Positions 8,277 to 17,859 are shown, counted from the stretch's first letter. The stretch is 64,000 nucleotides of DNA from Bradyrhizobium sp. CCGUVB1N3 (GCF_024199925.1 NZ_JANADR010000001.1:6203501-6267500); one strand, 5' to 3'. Notes: generated from the letters alone by a model not told the origin. A program made the numbers and translations.

Positions 8277-8486
8277 TCATTTGACCGGAGCGACTCTCTT
8301 CACACAGACAGGCTCGCTCGCCCCGGTTTGGGTACAATCCCAACCGGGACCAAATCCCGCGTGCGTCGCTTGTTGCGAGAAGTTCGGACGTTCCACGGCG
8401 AGAAAGACAAACATGCCGAGGACGGCGGCAACGAATGCGATGCCGACCAAATCTCCAAACCTGAGATGCGGCCACGGCCATTTCAT
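8277..8486 (-). CDS. Small single-pass membrane protein, unknown function
   Basis: This 69-residue ORF has one clear membrane segment (LVGIAFVAAVLGMFVFLAV, residues 13-31), a Gln/His/Gly-rich stretch and two Cys near the end (GWDCTQTGASEPVCVKR). I believe similar small proteins occur in Bradyrhizobium genomes, but I cannot name a family. A GGCGGG stretch sits directly before the ATG, closer than an ideal ribosome site. Several longer overlapping ORFs on the other strand look like shadows because they lack any domain-like pattern. Confidence 0.5.
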   Translation of the reverse strand: MKWPWPHLRFGDLVGIAFVAAVLGMFVFLAVERPNFSQQATHAGFGPGWDCTQTGASEPVCVKRVAPVK

Positions 8487-8631
8487 CCCGCCTGGATATC
8501 ACGATTGGATAGCCCAGCAGAGGAGCCCCAAGCTCAATCAGGCCGGCATACCTAAAAATCTGCTACTTCAGGCTGCGCCTGTCCCGGGTGGGCGGCGCAA
8601 ATTGCCCCGATTTCAATCGCTTGGAAGGGGG

Positions 8632-8718
<87 letters not shown>

Positions 8719-8856
8719 ATGCCGCTTGGGGCACGGCGCGGTTACTACGGATCGATGACGCGCTTGTCAAATCGAACGTGGCGAGCCGATTGCGCATCGC
8801 AAACCGGCCCGATACAAGCCTGCCTCAGGCACAGCCTTCGGCAGGAACGGACCCCC

Positions 8857-9828
8857 ATGGCATCGAATCTCGACACCCTCGTCACGGTTTTCGGCGGATC
8901 GGGGTTTTTGGGCAGAAACGTCGTCCGGGCGCTCTGCAAGCGCGACTACAGGGTCCGGGTCGCGGTCCGCCGGCCGGAGCTCGCCGGCTTCCTCCAGCCC
9001 TCGGGCAAGGTCGGGCAGGTCCACACCGTGCAGGCCAATCTGCGCTACCCGGCCTCGGTCGAGGCGGCGCTGCGTGATTCGCATATCGTGATCAATCTGG
9101 TCGGCATCCTCGCCGAGAGCGGCGCGCAGACTTTTGACGCCGTCCAGGCCAAGGGCGCCGAGACCGTCGCCAAGGCCGCAGCCGCCGCCGGCGCTTCCCT
9201 GGTGCATGTCTCCGCGATCGGCGCCGACGCGCAGTCGGCCTCCCTCTATGCCCGCGCCAAGGCCGCCGGCGAGCAGGCGGTGCTGGCGGCCGTGCCGTCG
9301 GCCACGATTTTCCGTCCCTCGGTGGTGTTCGGACCCGAGGACCAGTTCACCAACCGCTTTGCGGCGCTGGCGCGGATGTCGCCGGTGCTGCCGCTGATCG
9401 GCGGCGAGACCAGGATGCAGCCGGTCTATGTCGGCGACGTCGCGACCGCGATTGCGGACGCCGTCGATGGCAAGGCCAAGGCGGGCGCGACCTACGAGCT
9501 CGGCGGTCCCGAAGTTCTGACCATGCGCGAGATCATCGAGACGATCGTCGCGATCACCAATCGCAAACCGATGCTGGTACCGCTGCCGTTCGGCCTCGCC
9601 CGCTTCCAGGCCAACTTCCTGCAATTCGCGCCGGGCGCGTTCAAGCTGACGCCGGACCAGGTGACGCTGCTCGAGAAGGACAATGTGGTCTCGGATGCCG
9701 CGAAGGCGGCCGGGCTAACCCTGGAAGGCCTCGGCGTCACGCCGGATTCGCTCGAAGGCATCGCCCCGCAATATCTCTGGCGCTTCCGCCCCGCCGGCCA
9801 GTTCCAGCGCAAGAACGGCGTAGCCTGA
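8857..9828 (+). CDS. NDUFA9-like NAD(P)-binding protein (atypical SDR)
   Basis: This 323-residue Rossmann protein begins VTVFGGSGFLGRNVVRAL, the nucleotide-binding Gly motif of extended/atypical short-chain dehydrogenases. A later ALYARAKAAGEQAVL-type segment and FRPSVVFGPEDQFTNRF match the complex I NDUFA9 subunit family, an accessory NADPH-binding component of respiratory complex I in alphaproteobacteria and mitochondria. I chose MASNLDTL because the upstream open frame crosses tRNA-Leu. It converges on the dprE2-like gene with only 34 bp and a small hairpin between them, so it is not part of that operon. Confidence 0.82.
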   Translation: MASNLDTLVTVFGGSGFLGRNVVRALCKRDYRVRVAVRRPELAGFLQPSGKVGQVHTVQANLRYPASVEAALRDSHIVINLVGILAESGAQTFDAVQAKGAETVAKAAAAAGASLVHVSAIGADAQSASLYARAKAAGEQAVLAAVPSATIFRPSVVFGPEDQFTNRFAALARMSPVLPLIGGETRMQPVYVGDVATAIADAVDGKAKAGATYELGGPEVLTMREIIETIVAITNRKPMLVPLPFGLARFQANFLQFAPGAFKLTPDQVTLLEKDNVVSDAAKAAGLTLEGLGVTPDSLEGIAPQYLWRFRPAGQFQRKNGVA

Positions 9829-9833
9829 CCTCG

Positions 9834-9847
9834 CCCCGCTTGCGGGG
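9834..9847. terminator. Hairpin between convergent genes
   Basis: CCCCGC-TT-GCGGGG sits in the 34-bp gap between two convergent genes. It is a fragment of the CTCTCCCGC-type repeat family found elsewhere in the window. It has no T run in either direction. Confidence 0.5.
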
Positions 9848-9862
9848 AGAGGGAGCGCAGCT

Positions 9863-10603
9863 TCAGAACTTCAGCTTCTTGAACACGGCTTCGGGCAGCG
9901 CCTTGATGATCAACATCACGAGGCGCCATTTGCCGCTGACATAGACGACGTCAGTCCGGCGCTCGACGGCGCCGAAGATGGCGTCGCCGACGACTTGCGC
10001 CTCCACGGTCAACGGGCCGATCAGCTTCATGCCCTCGGTCATCTTCGTGCGCACGAAGCCGGGCTTGACGGTGCCGACGTGAACGCCGCCTCGGCTGGCG
10101 CGGGCGCGCAGGCCCGACAGGAACGCGGAAAACCCGGCCTTCGCCGAGCCATAGACATAGTTCGAGGCGCGGCCGCGGTCGCCCGCGACCGAGGACACGC
10201 CGACGATCGAGCCACTGCCGCGTGCCAGAAATTTTTCGGCGAACAGGCCGAGGATCAGCGCCGGACCTTCGTAGTTGGAACGCATGATCGTCGTGGCATG
10301 ATCGAGGTCGCGCTCGGCGGTCTCCTGCGAACCCAACAGGCCAACGATCGAGGTGACGACATCGGGTAGCGCGGCAAGGCCCGCGACGAAGCCGTCGAAC
10401 GAAGCGGTATCCAGCACGTCGAAGCGATGCGTGCTGGCGCTGATGCCATAGCGCGCGTGCAGATCGGCGGCATCAGGCTCCAGCGCGGCGGCATCGCGGC
10501 CCGCGAGCTGAACATCCCAGCCGGCCTTGGCGAAGCTGCGCGCGGTGGCGCGTCCGATATCGGAGCTGCCCCCCAGCACCAGCACGATCTTGCGAGAGTT
10601 CAC
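9863..10603 (-). CDS. dprE2: DprE2-like short-chain dehydrogenase (decaprenyl-phosphoryl-2-keto-erythropentose reductase)
   Basis: This classical short-chain dehydrogenase of 246 residues has the cofactor motif GGSSDIGRA at residues 11-19 and the catalytic YGSAK near 150. In mycobacteria DprE2 reduces the keto intermediate made by DprE1 to decaprenyl-phosphoryl-arabinose; Azorhizobium NoeP is a homologue. Here the gene starts with GTG overlapping the stop of the DprE1-like gene (GTGA), so the two subunits are translationally coupled, as expected for a two-enzyme epimerase. The SDR fold alone would not identify the substrate; the call depends on this pairing. Confidence 0.75.
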   Translation of the reverse strand: MNSRKIVLVLGGSSDIGRATARSFAKAGWDVQLAGRDAAALEPDAADLHARYGISASTHRFDVLDTASFDGFVAGLAALPDVVTSIVGLLGSQETAERDLDHATTIMRSNYEGPALILGLFAEKFLARGSGSIVGVSSVAGDRGRASNYVYGSAKAGFSAFLSGLRARASRGGVHVGTVKPGFVRTKMTEGMKLIGPLTVEAQVVGDAIFGAVERRTDVVYVSGKWRLVMLIIKALPEAVFKKLKF

Positions 10604-11937
10604 GGCTGCACCTCATCAAACAGACGCTGCGAAAGTTTTGAGCGGATTTTCCTGGAGGGATCGAGCGATGCCCGGATCTCCTTGAAGCGTTGCAGGGCCG
10701 GATAGCCGGCCTCGAACGTGGCGCGCGACTGGCGCGCGTCCTTCGCGAGATAGAGGCGGCCACCGGCGGCGACGACGAGACGGTCGATCTCGTCGAGGAA
10801 ATTCATGATGCTTCCGGTCACCGGGAAATCCAGCGCCAGCGTGTAGCCGGGCATCGGAAACGACATCAGGCCGTCGCCTTGGCCGAGCTTCTTGAGCACG
10901 GCCAGGAACGAGGCATCGCCGCGCCGGGAGACGCGATCGAGGATGTCACCGAGCACGGCAAGCGCGCCGTCCTGCGGGATCACGCATTGATGCTGGAGAA
11001 AGCCGCGCCGCCCATAGATGCGATTCCAGCCGCCGACGCCGTCGAGCGGAAAGAAATAGGGAAAGATCGAGACCAAATGACTGCCGCCGGCGCGGCGCGC
11101 GCCCATGCGGTAATAGAGCTCGTTGAAGGCGCGGACGCTGTAGCGGTTCAACGTCATCGATGGGAGATCGATGGGCACGTTGAGCCGCGGGTCCTGCCCA
11201 CGGGAGAATGCTTCCGCACCCTGCGGCAGCTCGCTCGCGCGGGCATGCTCGCCGAGATAGATCAGCGAGCGGCCGAGGTCGCTGCCGCGCGCCACGCAAT
11301 CGATCCACGCCACCGAATAGGTCGCGGAGTCGCCGGCATCGAGCGCGCGCATCGCCGCATGCAGATCGGACGCCGAGATCACCCGTTCTCGGATCCAGCC
11401 GGTCTCGACCGGTCGCAGCCGCAGCGTCGCCTCGAGGATCACACCGGTCAGGCCCATGCCGCCGATGGTGGCGCGAAAGACATCCGGATTCTCCTCGCGT
11501 GAGACCTCGATGGTCTCGCCCGAACCGGTGCGCAGCAGGATTTTGTCGACATAGCGGCCGAAGCCGCCCTCGCAATGATGGTTCTTGCCGTGCACGTCGG
11601 CGGCGATGGCGCCGCCGACCGACACGAAGCGGGTGCCCGGCACGACGTAAGGCAGGAAGCCGCGCGGTCCAAACGTGTCGATCATGTCGGACAGCAGCAC
11701 GCCGGCCTCCAGGCGAATACGCCCGGTCGCCGGATCGAACGACCTGATACGGTCGAACGCGGTCATGCCGATGGTCTGGTTGACGCCGATGCCGGCATCG
11801 CCATAGGCGCGGCCATTGCCACGCGCGACGCCGCCGGAGGTCGCGGCGATGGCATCGTCGACCGCACCGAACGATCGCGGTGTCAGGAGGTCGGTATCGA
11901 CGACCGGGAAACGTCCCCAGCCGCTGATCAGCGCCAT
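10600..11937 (-). CDS. dprE1: DprE1-like FAD-dependent decaprenylphosphoryl-ribose oxidase
   Basis: The 445-residue FAD oxidoreductase of the VAO type carries GGAIAADVHGKNHH near residue 110, matching the FAD-contact region of mycobacterial DprE1. Near the C-terminus it has GRLYLAKDAR, which contains the conserved active-site Lys. It would oxidise the 2'-hydroxyl of polyprenyl-phosphoryl-ribose. In MtDprE1 a Cys (C387) is the benzothiazinone target; the aligned stretch here is GYTLALDFP, with Ala at that place. MALISGWGRFPVV fits the family N-terminus, so I did not use the longer open frame to 12093. It lies 101 bp downstream of uppP on the same strand. Confidence 0.83.
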   Translation of the reverse strand: MALISGWGRFPVVDTDLLTPRSFGAVDDAIAATSGGVARGNGRAYGDAGIGVNQTIGMTAFDRIRSFDPATGRIRLEAGVLLSDMIDTFGPRGFLPYVVPGTRFVSVGGAIAADVHGKNHHCEGGFGRYVDKILLRTGSGETIEVSREENPDVFRATIGGMGLTGVILEATLRLRPVETGWIRERVISASDLHAAMRALDAGDSATYSVAWIDCVARGSDLGRSLIYLGEHARASELPQGAEAFSRGQDPRLNVPIDLPSMTLNRYSVRAFNELYYRMGARRAGGSHLVSIFPYFFPLDGVGGWNRIYGRRGFLQHQCVIPQDGALAVLGDILDRVSRRGDASFLAVLKKLGQGDGLMSFPMPGYTLALDFPVTGSIMNFLDEIDRLVVAAGGRLYLAKDARQSRATFEAGYPALQRFKEIRASLDPSRKIRSKLSQRLFDEVQP

Positions 11938-12038
11938 GTTCAGCTCCTTCGCGCGGGCTTCTCGCCCTGCTTCAAGGAAACTGCCTACCGTCCAAACACT
12001 TACATTACGTTGAGAAAGCTGCGCGATTCCCGATCGAA

Positions 12039-12845
12039 TTACCGTCCCAGCGCCAGCGCGATCAGGCCGAGCGAGCCGACGATGACGCGCCACCAGGCGA
12101 ACAGCGTGAAGCCGTGGCGCGTGACGTATTCGAGGAAGGTCTTCACCACGATGATCGCGGTGACGAACGACACCACGAAGCCGATCGCGACGATGCCCAT
12201 GTGATCCATCGTCATCTCGGAACGGTTCTTGTAGAAGTCATAGGCGAAGGCGCCGACCATGGTGGGGATGGCGAGAAAGAACGAGAACTCCGCCGCCGCG
12301 CGCTTGTCCGCCCCGAGCAGCATCGCGGCGACGATGCTGGCGCCCGAGCGCGACACGCCCGGAATCATCGCCAGGCATTGCGCGATGCCGATCAACAGAT
12401 AGGTCAGAAGCGGAAACCGCGTCGCATCATGCTCGCGCGGCTTGAGATCGAGGCGATCGACCCAGAGCAGGATGGCGCCGCCGACGATCAGCGTGAAGCA
12501 CACCACCCAGGGATTGAACAGCATGCTCTTGATGTATTTGCCGGCGACGAGGCCGACGATGACCGCAGGGAGGAACGCGACGAGCACGCCGATCACGAAG
12601 CGGCGGGCATAGGCATCGCCCGTGAACATGCCGATCGCGACATCCCACAGCTTCTTGAAGTAGAGCCCCACGATCGCGAGGATCGCGCCGAGCTGAATCA
12701 GGACCGTGAAGGAATCCCAGAACGCGCCTTCGCCCAGACCAAAGAAGCGCTCGGCAAGCAGCAGATGTCCGGTGGAGGAAACGGGGAGGAACTCGGTCAC
12801 ACCCTCGATGATGCCGAGGATCACTGCCCGTATCGTGTCTGACAT
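12039..12845 (-). CDS. uppP: Undecaprenyl-diphosphatase UppP/BacA
   Basis: This 268-residue membrane enzyme dephosphorylates undecaprenyl diphosphate at the outer face of the inner membrane to recycle the C55 lipid carrier. Both family signatures are present: EGVTEFLPVSSTGHLLL at residues 14-30 and PGVSRSGASI near 160. About eight hydrophobic segments are visible, and length is typical. It lies just upstream of dprE1-dprE2 on the same strand, so it may supply polyprenyl phosphate to that pathway as well as to peptidoglycan. It diverges from fzlA, so a shared promoter region lies at 12846-13016. Confidence 0.95.
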   Translation of the reverse strand: MSDTIRAVILGIIEGVTEFLPVSSTGHLLLAERFFGLGEGAFWDSFTVLIQLGAILAIVGLYFKKLWDVAIGMFTGDAYARRFVIGVLVAFLPAVIVGLVAGKYIKSMLFNPWVVCFTLIVGGAILLWVDRLDLKPREHDATRFPLLTYLLIGIAQCLAMIPGVSRSGASIVAAMLLGADKRAAAEFSFFLAIPTMVGAFAYDFYKNRSEMTMDHMGIVAIGFVVSFVTAIIVVKTFLEYVTRHGFTLFAWWRVIVGSLGLIALALGR

Positions 12846-13016
12846 ATTTACGGTCCATTTCGGCTGGAAAAGCGGGGCTCTTCTCGCCTATTCGTCCCCC
12901 TGCCGCAATCGCTAAATGCGAGTTTCACGGGGTTGCCTCGCGGTTTTGAAAGACTAGTGTGGCGCCGAACAAACATTGATGGATTCTTAAGCACCCCCGA
13001 AATAATTAAAGGCTGC

Positions 13017-13709
13017 ATGTTCACGCTGTTTCATCATCCGTTCTGCCCGCATTCGCGCTTCATTCGCCTGATCATCGGCGAGTACGGGCTCGACCTGAAG
13101 CTGGTGGAAGAGCGCGCCTGGGAACGGCGCGAGGCCTTTCTGACGCTCAACCCGGCGGGCACCACCCCGGTGCTGGCGACCGAGGAACAGCTGTCCGTTC
13201 CGGGCGCCGCGATCATCGCCGAATATATCGACGAGGCCCATGGCGCCGCGATGGGCGTCAAGCGGCTGATGCCGGAAACAATTGCCGAGCGCATCGAGGT
13301 GCGACGGCTGATGGCGTGGTTCAACGAAAAATTCTTCGAGGAAGTCTCTCATCCGCTGGTGACCGAACGCATCTACAAGCGTTTCATGAGCGAGGAGAAT
13401 GGCGGCGGGCCGCCTTCGGCGGACGTGATGCGCGCCGCCAAGGCCAATGTGCGCTATCATCTGGCCTATATCGGCTGGCTGGCGCAGACGCGAAACTTCC
13501 TCGCCGGCGACCGGCTCACCTACGCGGATCTCGCCGCCGCGGCGCATCTTTCGGCGATCGACTATCTGGGCGACGTGCCATGGAGCGAGGACGAGGCAGC
13601 AAAGGCGTGGTACGCGCGGGTGAAATCCCGCCCGTCGTTCCGCCCGCTGCTGAGCGAATGGCTGGCCGGCGTGCCGGCGTCGCGGACCTATGTGGACCTG
13701 GATTTCTGA
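13017..13709 (+). CDS. fzlA: GST-like FtsZ-binding protein FzlA
   Basis: The 230-residue protein has a thioredoxin-like N-terminal domain ([11 protein letters not shown], residues 4-14) and a helical GST C-terminal domain. The combination [37 protein letters not shown] and a terminal YVDLDF is what I associate with FzlA, a GST-fold protein that binds FtsZ and controls constriction in alphaproteobacteria (Caulobacter). A simple glutathione transferase is the alternative. ATG 13017 follows TAAAGG. The end of the gene overlaps the likely start of queG. Confidence 0.75.
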   Translation: MFTLFHHPFCPHSRFIRLIIGEYGLDLKLVEERAWERREAFLTLNPAGTTPVLATEEQLSVPGAAIIAEYIDEAHGAAMGVKRLMPETIAERIEVRRLMAWFNEKFFEEVSHPLVTERIYKRFMSEENGGGPPSADVMRAAKANVRYHLAYIGWLAQTRNFLAGDRLTYADLAAAAHLSAIDYLGDVPWSEDEAAKAWYARVKSRPSFRPLLSEWLAGVPASRTYVDLDF

Positions 13710-14836
13710 CCGACGCCGATCTCTCTGACCTGAAGACGGCGCTGGCGCGCGAGGCGCAGGCGCTCGGCTTCGACTGCATCGGCGTCACCGCGCCCGGCGC
13801 GATCGAAGGTGCCGGAAAACACTTCCTCGAATTCATCGCCTCGGGCGCCCATGGCGACATGGACTGGCTTGCGGCGCAGCCGGAGCGCCGCGTCGATCCG
13901 CGCGGTCTGTGGCGCGACGTGCGCTCGGTGATCATGCTGGGGGTCAATTACGGCCCTGATCAGGATCCGCTGGCGATCCTGCGTGAGCGCACGCGTGCGG
14001 CGATCTCGGTCTACGCGCAGGGCGATGACTATCATGACCTGATCAAGAAGCGGCTGAAGGCGCTGGCGCGCTGGCTGGTTGCGGCGGCGCCTTGCGAGGT
14101 CAAGGTGTTCGTCGACACCGCGGCCGTGATGGAGAAGCCCTTGGCGCAGGCGGCGCGCTTGGGCTGGCAGGGCAAGCACACCAACCTCGTCTCGCGCGCG
14201 TTCGGCTCCTGGCTGTTTCTCGGCGCGATCTACACCACGCTGAAACTGCCGCGCGATGAGAGCGAGATCGATCATTGCGGCTCGTGCCGTGCATGCCTCG
14301 ACATCTGCCCGACCGCAGCATTCCCCGCGCCCTACAAGCTCGATGCGCGGCGCTGCATCTCCTATCTGACGATCGAGACCAAGGGACCGATCCCGCACGA
14401 GTTTCGTAAAGCCATCGGCAACCGCATCTATGGCTGCGACGACTGCCTCGCCGCCTGCCCCTGGAACAAGTTCGCGCAAGAAGGCCGCGAGGCAAAGCTC
14501 GCCGCACGCGAGGCGCTGCGCGCGCCTGATCTGGCCGAGCTCGCGCGGCTTGACGATGCGGCATTTCGCACGCTGTTCACGAAATCGCCGGTGAAGCGTA
14601 TCGGCCGCGACCGCTTCCTGCGCAACGTGCTGATCGCGATCGGCAACTCCGGCGATGCGGCATTGGCGGAGGAGGCGCGACGTCTGCTGGATGATGCGAG
14701 CCCCTTGGTCCGTGGCGCCGCGGTGTGGGCGTTGGGGCAGTTGATGAGCAGCGAGGAGTTTGCCGCGATGAGAGCGGCTGCGATGACCGCAGAGCAAGAC
14801 GACAGCGTGCGCGAGGAGTGGCGCGCCGGCTCCTGA
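13658..14836 (+). CDS. queG: Epoxyqueuosine reductase QueG
   Basis: QueG performs the last step of queuosine synthesis, reducing epoxyqueuosine in tRNA, and uses cobalamin and two 4Fe-4S clusters. The cluster motifs are [16 protein letters not shown] and [13 protein letters not shown] in the second half; upstream are [15 protein letters not shown] and a [15 protein letters not shown] segment typical of the family. A HEAT-like C-terminal tail follows. The start is uncertain. The only in-frame ATG near the expected N-terminus is at 13658, inside fzlA; a CTG at 13706 overlapping the fzlA stop would give [10 protein letters not shown]. Length (392 from ATG) is normal. It is probably co-transcribed with fzlA. 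Confidence 0.92.
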   Translation: MAGRRAGVADLCGPGFLTDADLSDLKTALAREAQALGFDCIGVTAPGAIEGAGKHFLEFIASGAHGDMDWLAAQPERRVDPRGLWRDVRSVIMLGVNYGPDQDPLAILRERTRAAISVYAQGDDYHDLIKKRLKALARWLVAAAPCEVKVFVDTAAVMEKPLAQAARLGWQGKHTNLVSRAFGSWLFLGAIYTTLKLPRDESEIDHCGSCRACLDICPTAAFPAPYKLDARRCISYLTIETKGPIPHEFRKAIGNRIYGCDDCLAACPWNKFAQEGREAKLAAREALRAPDLAELARLDDAAFRTLFTKSPVKRIGRDRFLRNVLIAIGNSGDAALAEEARRLLDDASPLVRGAAVWALGQLMSSEEFAAMRAAAMTAEQDDSVREEWRAGS

Positions 14837-14889
14837 CACTCCACTGTCACGATGACAGCGGTGGATGAGGAAGACGAACACCGCTCCTG

Positions 14890-15000
14890 ACCCTCATCCT
14901 GAGGAGCGTGCTCTGCACGCGTCTCGAAGGATGAAGGCCGAGCTGCTGGAGCCGGGCTCTCATGGTTCGAGACGCGCGTTCCGCGCTCCTCACCATGAGG
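14890..15000. repeat. Dispersed repeat, ACCCTCAT...ATGAGG family, copy 1
   Basis: The ends ACCCTCATCCTGAGGAGC and GCTCCTCACCATGAGG are related inverted arms; inside are TCTCGAAGGATGAAGGCCGA and CATGGTTCGAGACG. The same order and wording recur at 52191-52304. It lies between queG and the thioesterase gene. Confidence 0.8.
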
Positions 15001-15045
15001 GCAGACACCTTGATTTCCCCGCGCGTTCCTTCAAGGTCGCGCGTC

Positions 15046-15843
15046 ATGACAAACACGCCTTTCTTCACGCGCAGCGGCGATACATTCCATCCGACGGAAG
15101 TTGCCAATGGTCCCTGGGATCCGAAGTCGCTGCACGGACGCGTTATCGTCGGCCTGCTCGGCTTCGGCATTGAGGAGCGTCATTCAGGCCCCGAGTTCGT
15201 TCCGGCGCGGCTCACGGTCGACATGTTTCGCCTGCCGACGATCGACAAGCCGATCGAGATCACCACGCGGCTCGTCCGCGACGGCCTGCGCATCCGCGTG
15301 GTGGAAGCGGAGTTTGTCTCCGGCGGCGTCAGCATGGCGCGCGCCTCGTGCCAGCTCCTGCGGCGGACGCAGAATCCGGACGGCAACATCTGGTCGCCGC
15401 CGAACTGGGATGCACTGAGGCCTGCCGACATTCCAAAGCCGACCGATCCGCGGCTCGGCATGCACGGCAAATGGACGACGCGCCCCATTGTCGGCCATAT
15501 GGGCTCGCTCGGTCCGCGCCGGCTCTGGATGAGCGAGGTGCGCGAGCTGGTCGACGGCTTTGCGCTGACGCCGTTCACGCGCGTCGCGGTGGCTGCGGAT
15601 TTCGCCAGCCCGTTCGCCAATGCCGGCGATCAGGGCCTCGCCTTCATCAACGGCGACGTCACCGTGTATCTGCACCGCCTGCCGGTGACGGAATGGATTG
15701 GCTTCGAGGTGGTGAACCACCACTCCGCCGACGGCATCGCGATCGGCGAATGCTGGCTCTATGACGAGCAGGGACCGATCGGCACCTCGACGGTGGCGGC
15801 ACTCGCGCAGCGCAAGCCGATGGCGAATCCGTCGAAGCGGTAG
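15046..15843 (+). CDS. Acyl-CoA thioesterase-like double hot-dog protein
   Basis: The 265-residue protein resembles the TesB-like/4HBT_3 group: an N-terminal hot-dog half (WDPKSLHGRVIVGLLGFGIE, then PARLTVDMFRLP) and a C-terminal half (FASPFANAGDQGLAFINGDV, then LHRLPVTEWIGFE). These proteins hydrolyse or bind acyl-CoA. The substrate cannot be told from sequence. MTNTPFFTRSG was taken as the start because earlier codons of the frame lie within the dispersed repeat. It converges on an alpha/beta hydrolase. Confidence 0.7.
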   Translation: MTNTPFFTRSGDTFHPTEVANGPWDPKSLHGRVIVGLLGFGIEERHSGPEFVPARLTVDMFRLPTIDKPIEITTRLVRDGLRIRVVEAEFVSGGVSMARASCQLLRRTQNPDGNIWSPPNWDALRPADIPKPTDPRLGMHGKWTTRPIVGHMGSLGPRRLWMSEVRELVDGFALTPFTRVAVAADFASPFANAGDQGLAFINGDVTVYLHRLPVTEWIGFEVVNHHSADGIAIGECWLYDEQGPIGTSTVAALAQRKPMANPSKR

Positions 15844-15861
15844 CGGCGCGTTTCTCATCCC

Positions 15862-16010
15862 CTGCCCCGCCACCGGGTCTCGCCTCCGGCGAGCCCGATG
15901 ACAGGCTCCGGCGGGGCATCCAGTAAGCCGCAGCCTCTCAGCTTGATCACCGCCGTCTCGGAGTACTGGATCATCCGCCCCAGTGCGCAATTGCGCACAA
16001 GGCGGATGAC
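15862..16010. repeat. Dispersed repeat with GGGTCTCG / ATCCAGTA arms
   Basis: The segment contains ATCCAGTA (15918) and its complement TACTGGAT (15964), plus the perfect 16-bp palindrome GTGCGCAATTGCGCAC (15983-15998). CGATGACAGGCTCCGG and CATCCAGTA are phrases I know from a repeat common in Bradyrhizobium genomes. It fills a convergent gap. Confidence 0.6.
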
Positions 16011-16033
16011 GACACCTTTGGTGTGAAAACAGC

Positions 16034-16840
16034 TCACCCGATCTCCGCGACCGCGGCAAGGATGCGCGCGATGTCCTGCGGGCGCGACAGGCGATGATCG
16101 CCGTCCTGGATCAGCGTCAGCACGACGTCATCGGCCGGCAGGCGATGCGTCAGCGCGAAGGCGTGCTGCCACGGCACGTCCGGGTCCCTGGCGCCTTGCA
16201 GAATGCGCACGGGACAGCCGACGTCGATGGCGCTGCCGAGCACGAGATGGTTGCGGCCTTCCTCGATCAGGTTCCGCGTGATCGGATAGGACGAGCCGTC
16301 GCCATACTCCGACGGCCGAAGCCAGTGGCCCGTGGTCTCGATCTCCTTCTTCACATTGGCCGGGAAATTCTTCCACAGCAGCTCTTCCGTGAAATCAGGC
16401 GCTGGCGCGATCAGCACAAGCCCCGCCAGCGATGGCTTGCTGGTGCCGGTTTCCTTGCCGGCGCGCTTCCTGATCTCGCGCGCGAGCAGCAGCGCCATCC
16501 AGCCGCCCATGGAGGAACCGACAGCGATCTGCGGGCCTTCGCAGAATCGCGCGAACACCGCGACGCTCTCCTCGAGCCAGCGCCCGATGGTGCCGTCGGC
16601 GAAATCGCCGCCGGATTCGCCATGGCCGGAATAGTCGAACCGGACGGAGGCGCGGCCATGCGCCACCGCCCAATCATCGAGCGCCACGGCCTTGGTGCCC
16701 TGCATGTCCGACTTGAAACCACCGAGCCAGAACAGCCCGGGCCCCTTCCCGGCCCGGGTGCGGACCGCGATCCTCCGCGGCGAGGGACCCTCGCCCACTT
16801 CGATGAAGTCGGGAGCCTGGTTGGCAGTCGAATTGGTCAT
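16034..16840 (-). CDS. Alpha/beta hydrolase
   Basis: The 268-residue single-domain hydrolase has the nucleophile elbow GSSMGGW with Ser near 112, an acid around ILQGARDPDVPW, and a catalytic His in DGDHRLSRPQD near the C-terminus. The WLGGFKSDMQGTKA and FDYSGHGESGG segments match the group related to ABHD10 and prolyl oligopeptidase-like esterases. It probably hydrolyses a thioester or ester; the substrate is unknown. MTNSTANQAPDF was chosen over a longer open frame that lacks family similarity. The gene diverges from infC. Confidence 0.78.
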   Translation of the reverse strand: MTNSTANQAPDFIEVGEGPSPRRIAVRTRAGKGPGLFWLGGFKSDMQGTKAVALDDWAVAHGRASVRFDYSGHGESGGDFADGTIGRWLEESVAVFARFCEGPQIAVGSSMGGWMALLLAREIRKRAGKETGTSKPSLAGLVLIAPAPDFTEELLWKNFPANVKKEIETTGHWLRPSEYGDGSSYPITRNLIEEGRNHLVLGSAIDVGCPVRILQGARDPDVPWQHAFALTHRLPADDVVLTLIQDGDHRLSRPQDIARILAAVAEIG

Positions 16841-17082
16841 GGAACGTTTACTCTTGCTGTGCGGTTTGAGCTGTCGGGGCGCCCGCGGCACGCCGGGATG
16901 GCATTGTCCCTTAGGGACGCTTGCGGAACTGGGACAAGGTGTCTATGTCGAGCGGCGTGCGGATGGGCGTGACCAAAATGCCTCGCATTTGAGCGTTTTT
17001 CGCGTGCGAGGTGCGACTTGCTTGCCCGCAGACGCATCTTCCTTCAGACTACCCGCTTCGTTCACAACTTTGGAGAACCAAC

Positions 17083-17622
17083 ATTCGCCGTCCCAATAGA
17101 GCCCCGCCCGTCGCCGCCAAAGACGGGCCGCGCATCAATGATGATATTCGCAATGCGCAGATCCAGCTGATCGACCAGACCGGTGACAACAAGGGTACGG
17201 TCGAGACCATGATGGCTATCAGACTGGCCCAGGAAGCCGGCATGGATCTCGTGGAGATTTCGCCGAATACCAGCCCTCCCGTCTGCAAGATTATGGACTA
17301 CGGGAAGTACAAATATTCCGCCCAGAAAAAAGCCGCTGAAGCCCGCAAGCGGCAGAAGATCGTCGAGATCAAGGAGATCAAGCTCCGCCCGATGATCGAC
17401 GATCACGACTACGACGTGAAGATGCGCGCGATGCAGCGGTTCTTCGAAGAGGGCGACAAGGTCAAGATCACGCTGCGCTATCGCGGCCGCGAAATGGCGC
17501 ACCAGGAGATCGGCACCAAGCTTTTGGACAAGATCAAGAGCGACGTCGCCGAACTCGCCAAGGTCGAGCAGGACGCCAGGTTCGAGGGCCGCCAGGTCGT
17601 CATGGTGCTGGCGCCGCGCTGA
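17083..17622 (+). CDS. infC: Translation initiation factor IF-3, AUU start
   Basis: IF-3 binds the 30S subunit and proofreads the start codon. The protein ([20 protein letters not shown] onward, 179 residues) has the family N-domain [15 protein letters not shown], linker [18 protein letters not shown] and C-domain [16 protein letters not shown]. No ATG or GTG exists near the N-terminus. An ATT at 17083 lies 7 bases after GGAG (17072-17075) and gives the expected first residues. AUU starts are the known device by which IF-3 represses its own mRNA. A strong terminator follows, so infC is transcriptionally separate from rpmI-rplT. Confidence 0.95.
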   Translation: MRRPNRAPPVAAKDGPRINDDIRNAQIQLIDQTGDNKGTVETMMAIRLAQEAGMDLVEISPNTSPPVCKIMDYGKYKYSAQKKAAEARKRQKIVEIKEIKLRPMIDDHDYDVKMRAMQRFFEEGDKVKITLRYRGREMAHQEIGTKLLDKIKSDVAELAKVEQDARFEGRQVVMVLAPR

Positions 17623-17648
17623 GCCGGGCTTATTGCAGCCAAAATTTC

Positions 17649-17686
17649 AACGGCCCGTCCGGATCTCCGACGGGCCGTTTTGTTTG
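17649..17686 (+). terminator. Rho-independent terminator of infC
   Basis: AACGGCCCGTC pairs with GACGGGCCGTT (11 bp) around a 9-base loop, followed by TTTTGTTTG. It starts 27 bases after the infC stop. Confidence 0.85.
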
Positions 17687-17717
17687 TTGAAGGTGCCAGC
17701 CGCAAGCACCGCTGTAA

Positions 17718-17834
17718 CCTCTCCCGCTTGCGGGAGAGGTCGGCGCGAAGCGCCGGGTGAGGGCTCTCACCTCTTGGGGGTCATCGCTTGCGGAGATACC
17801 CTCTCCCCGACCCTCTCCCGCAGGCGGGAGAGGG
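17718..17834. repeat. CTCTCCCGC-type dispersed repeat, two hairpins
   Basis: The left hairpin CCTCTCCCGC-TT-GCGGGAGAGG and the right hairpin CCCTCTCCCGC-AG-GCGGGAGAGGG flank a centre with GGCGCGAAGCGCC. The same layout recurs at 37156-37274 and, diverged, at 30030-30173. It lies in a convergent gap. Confidence 0.85.
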
Positions 17835-17859
17835 AGGGCACCGTTTCCCCGGGTAGTGC

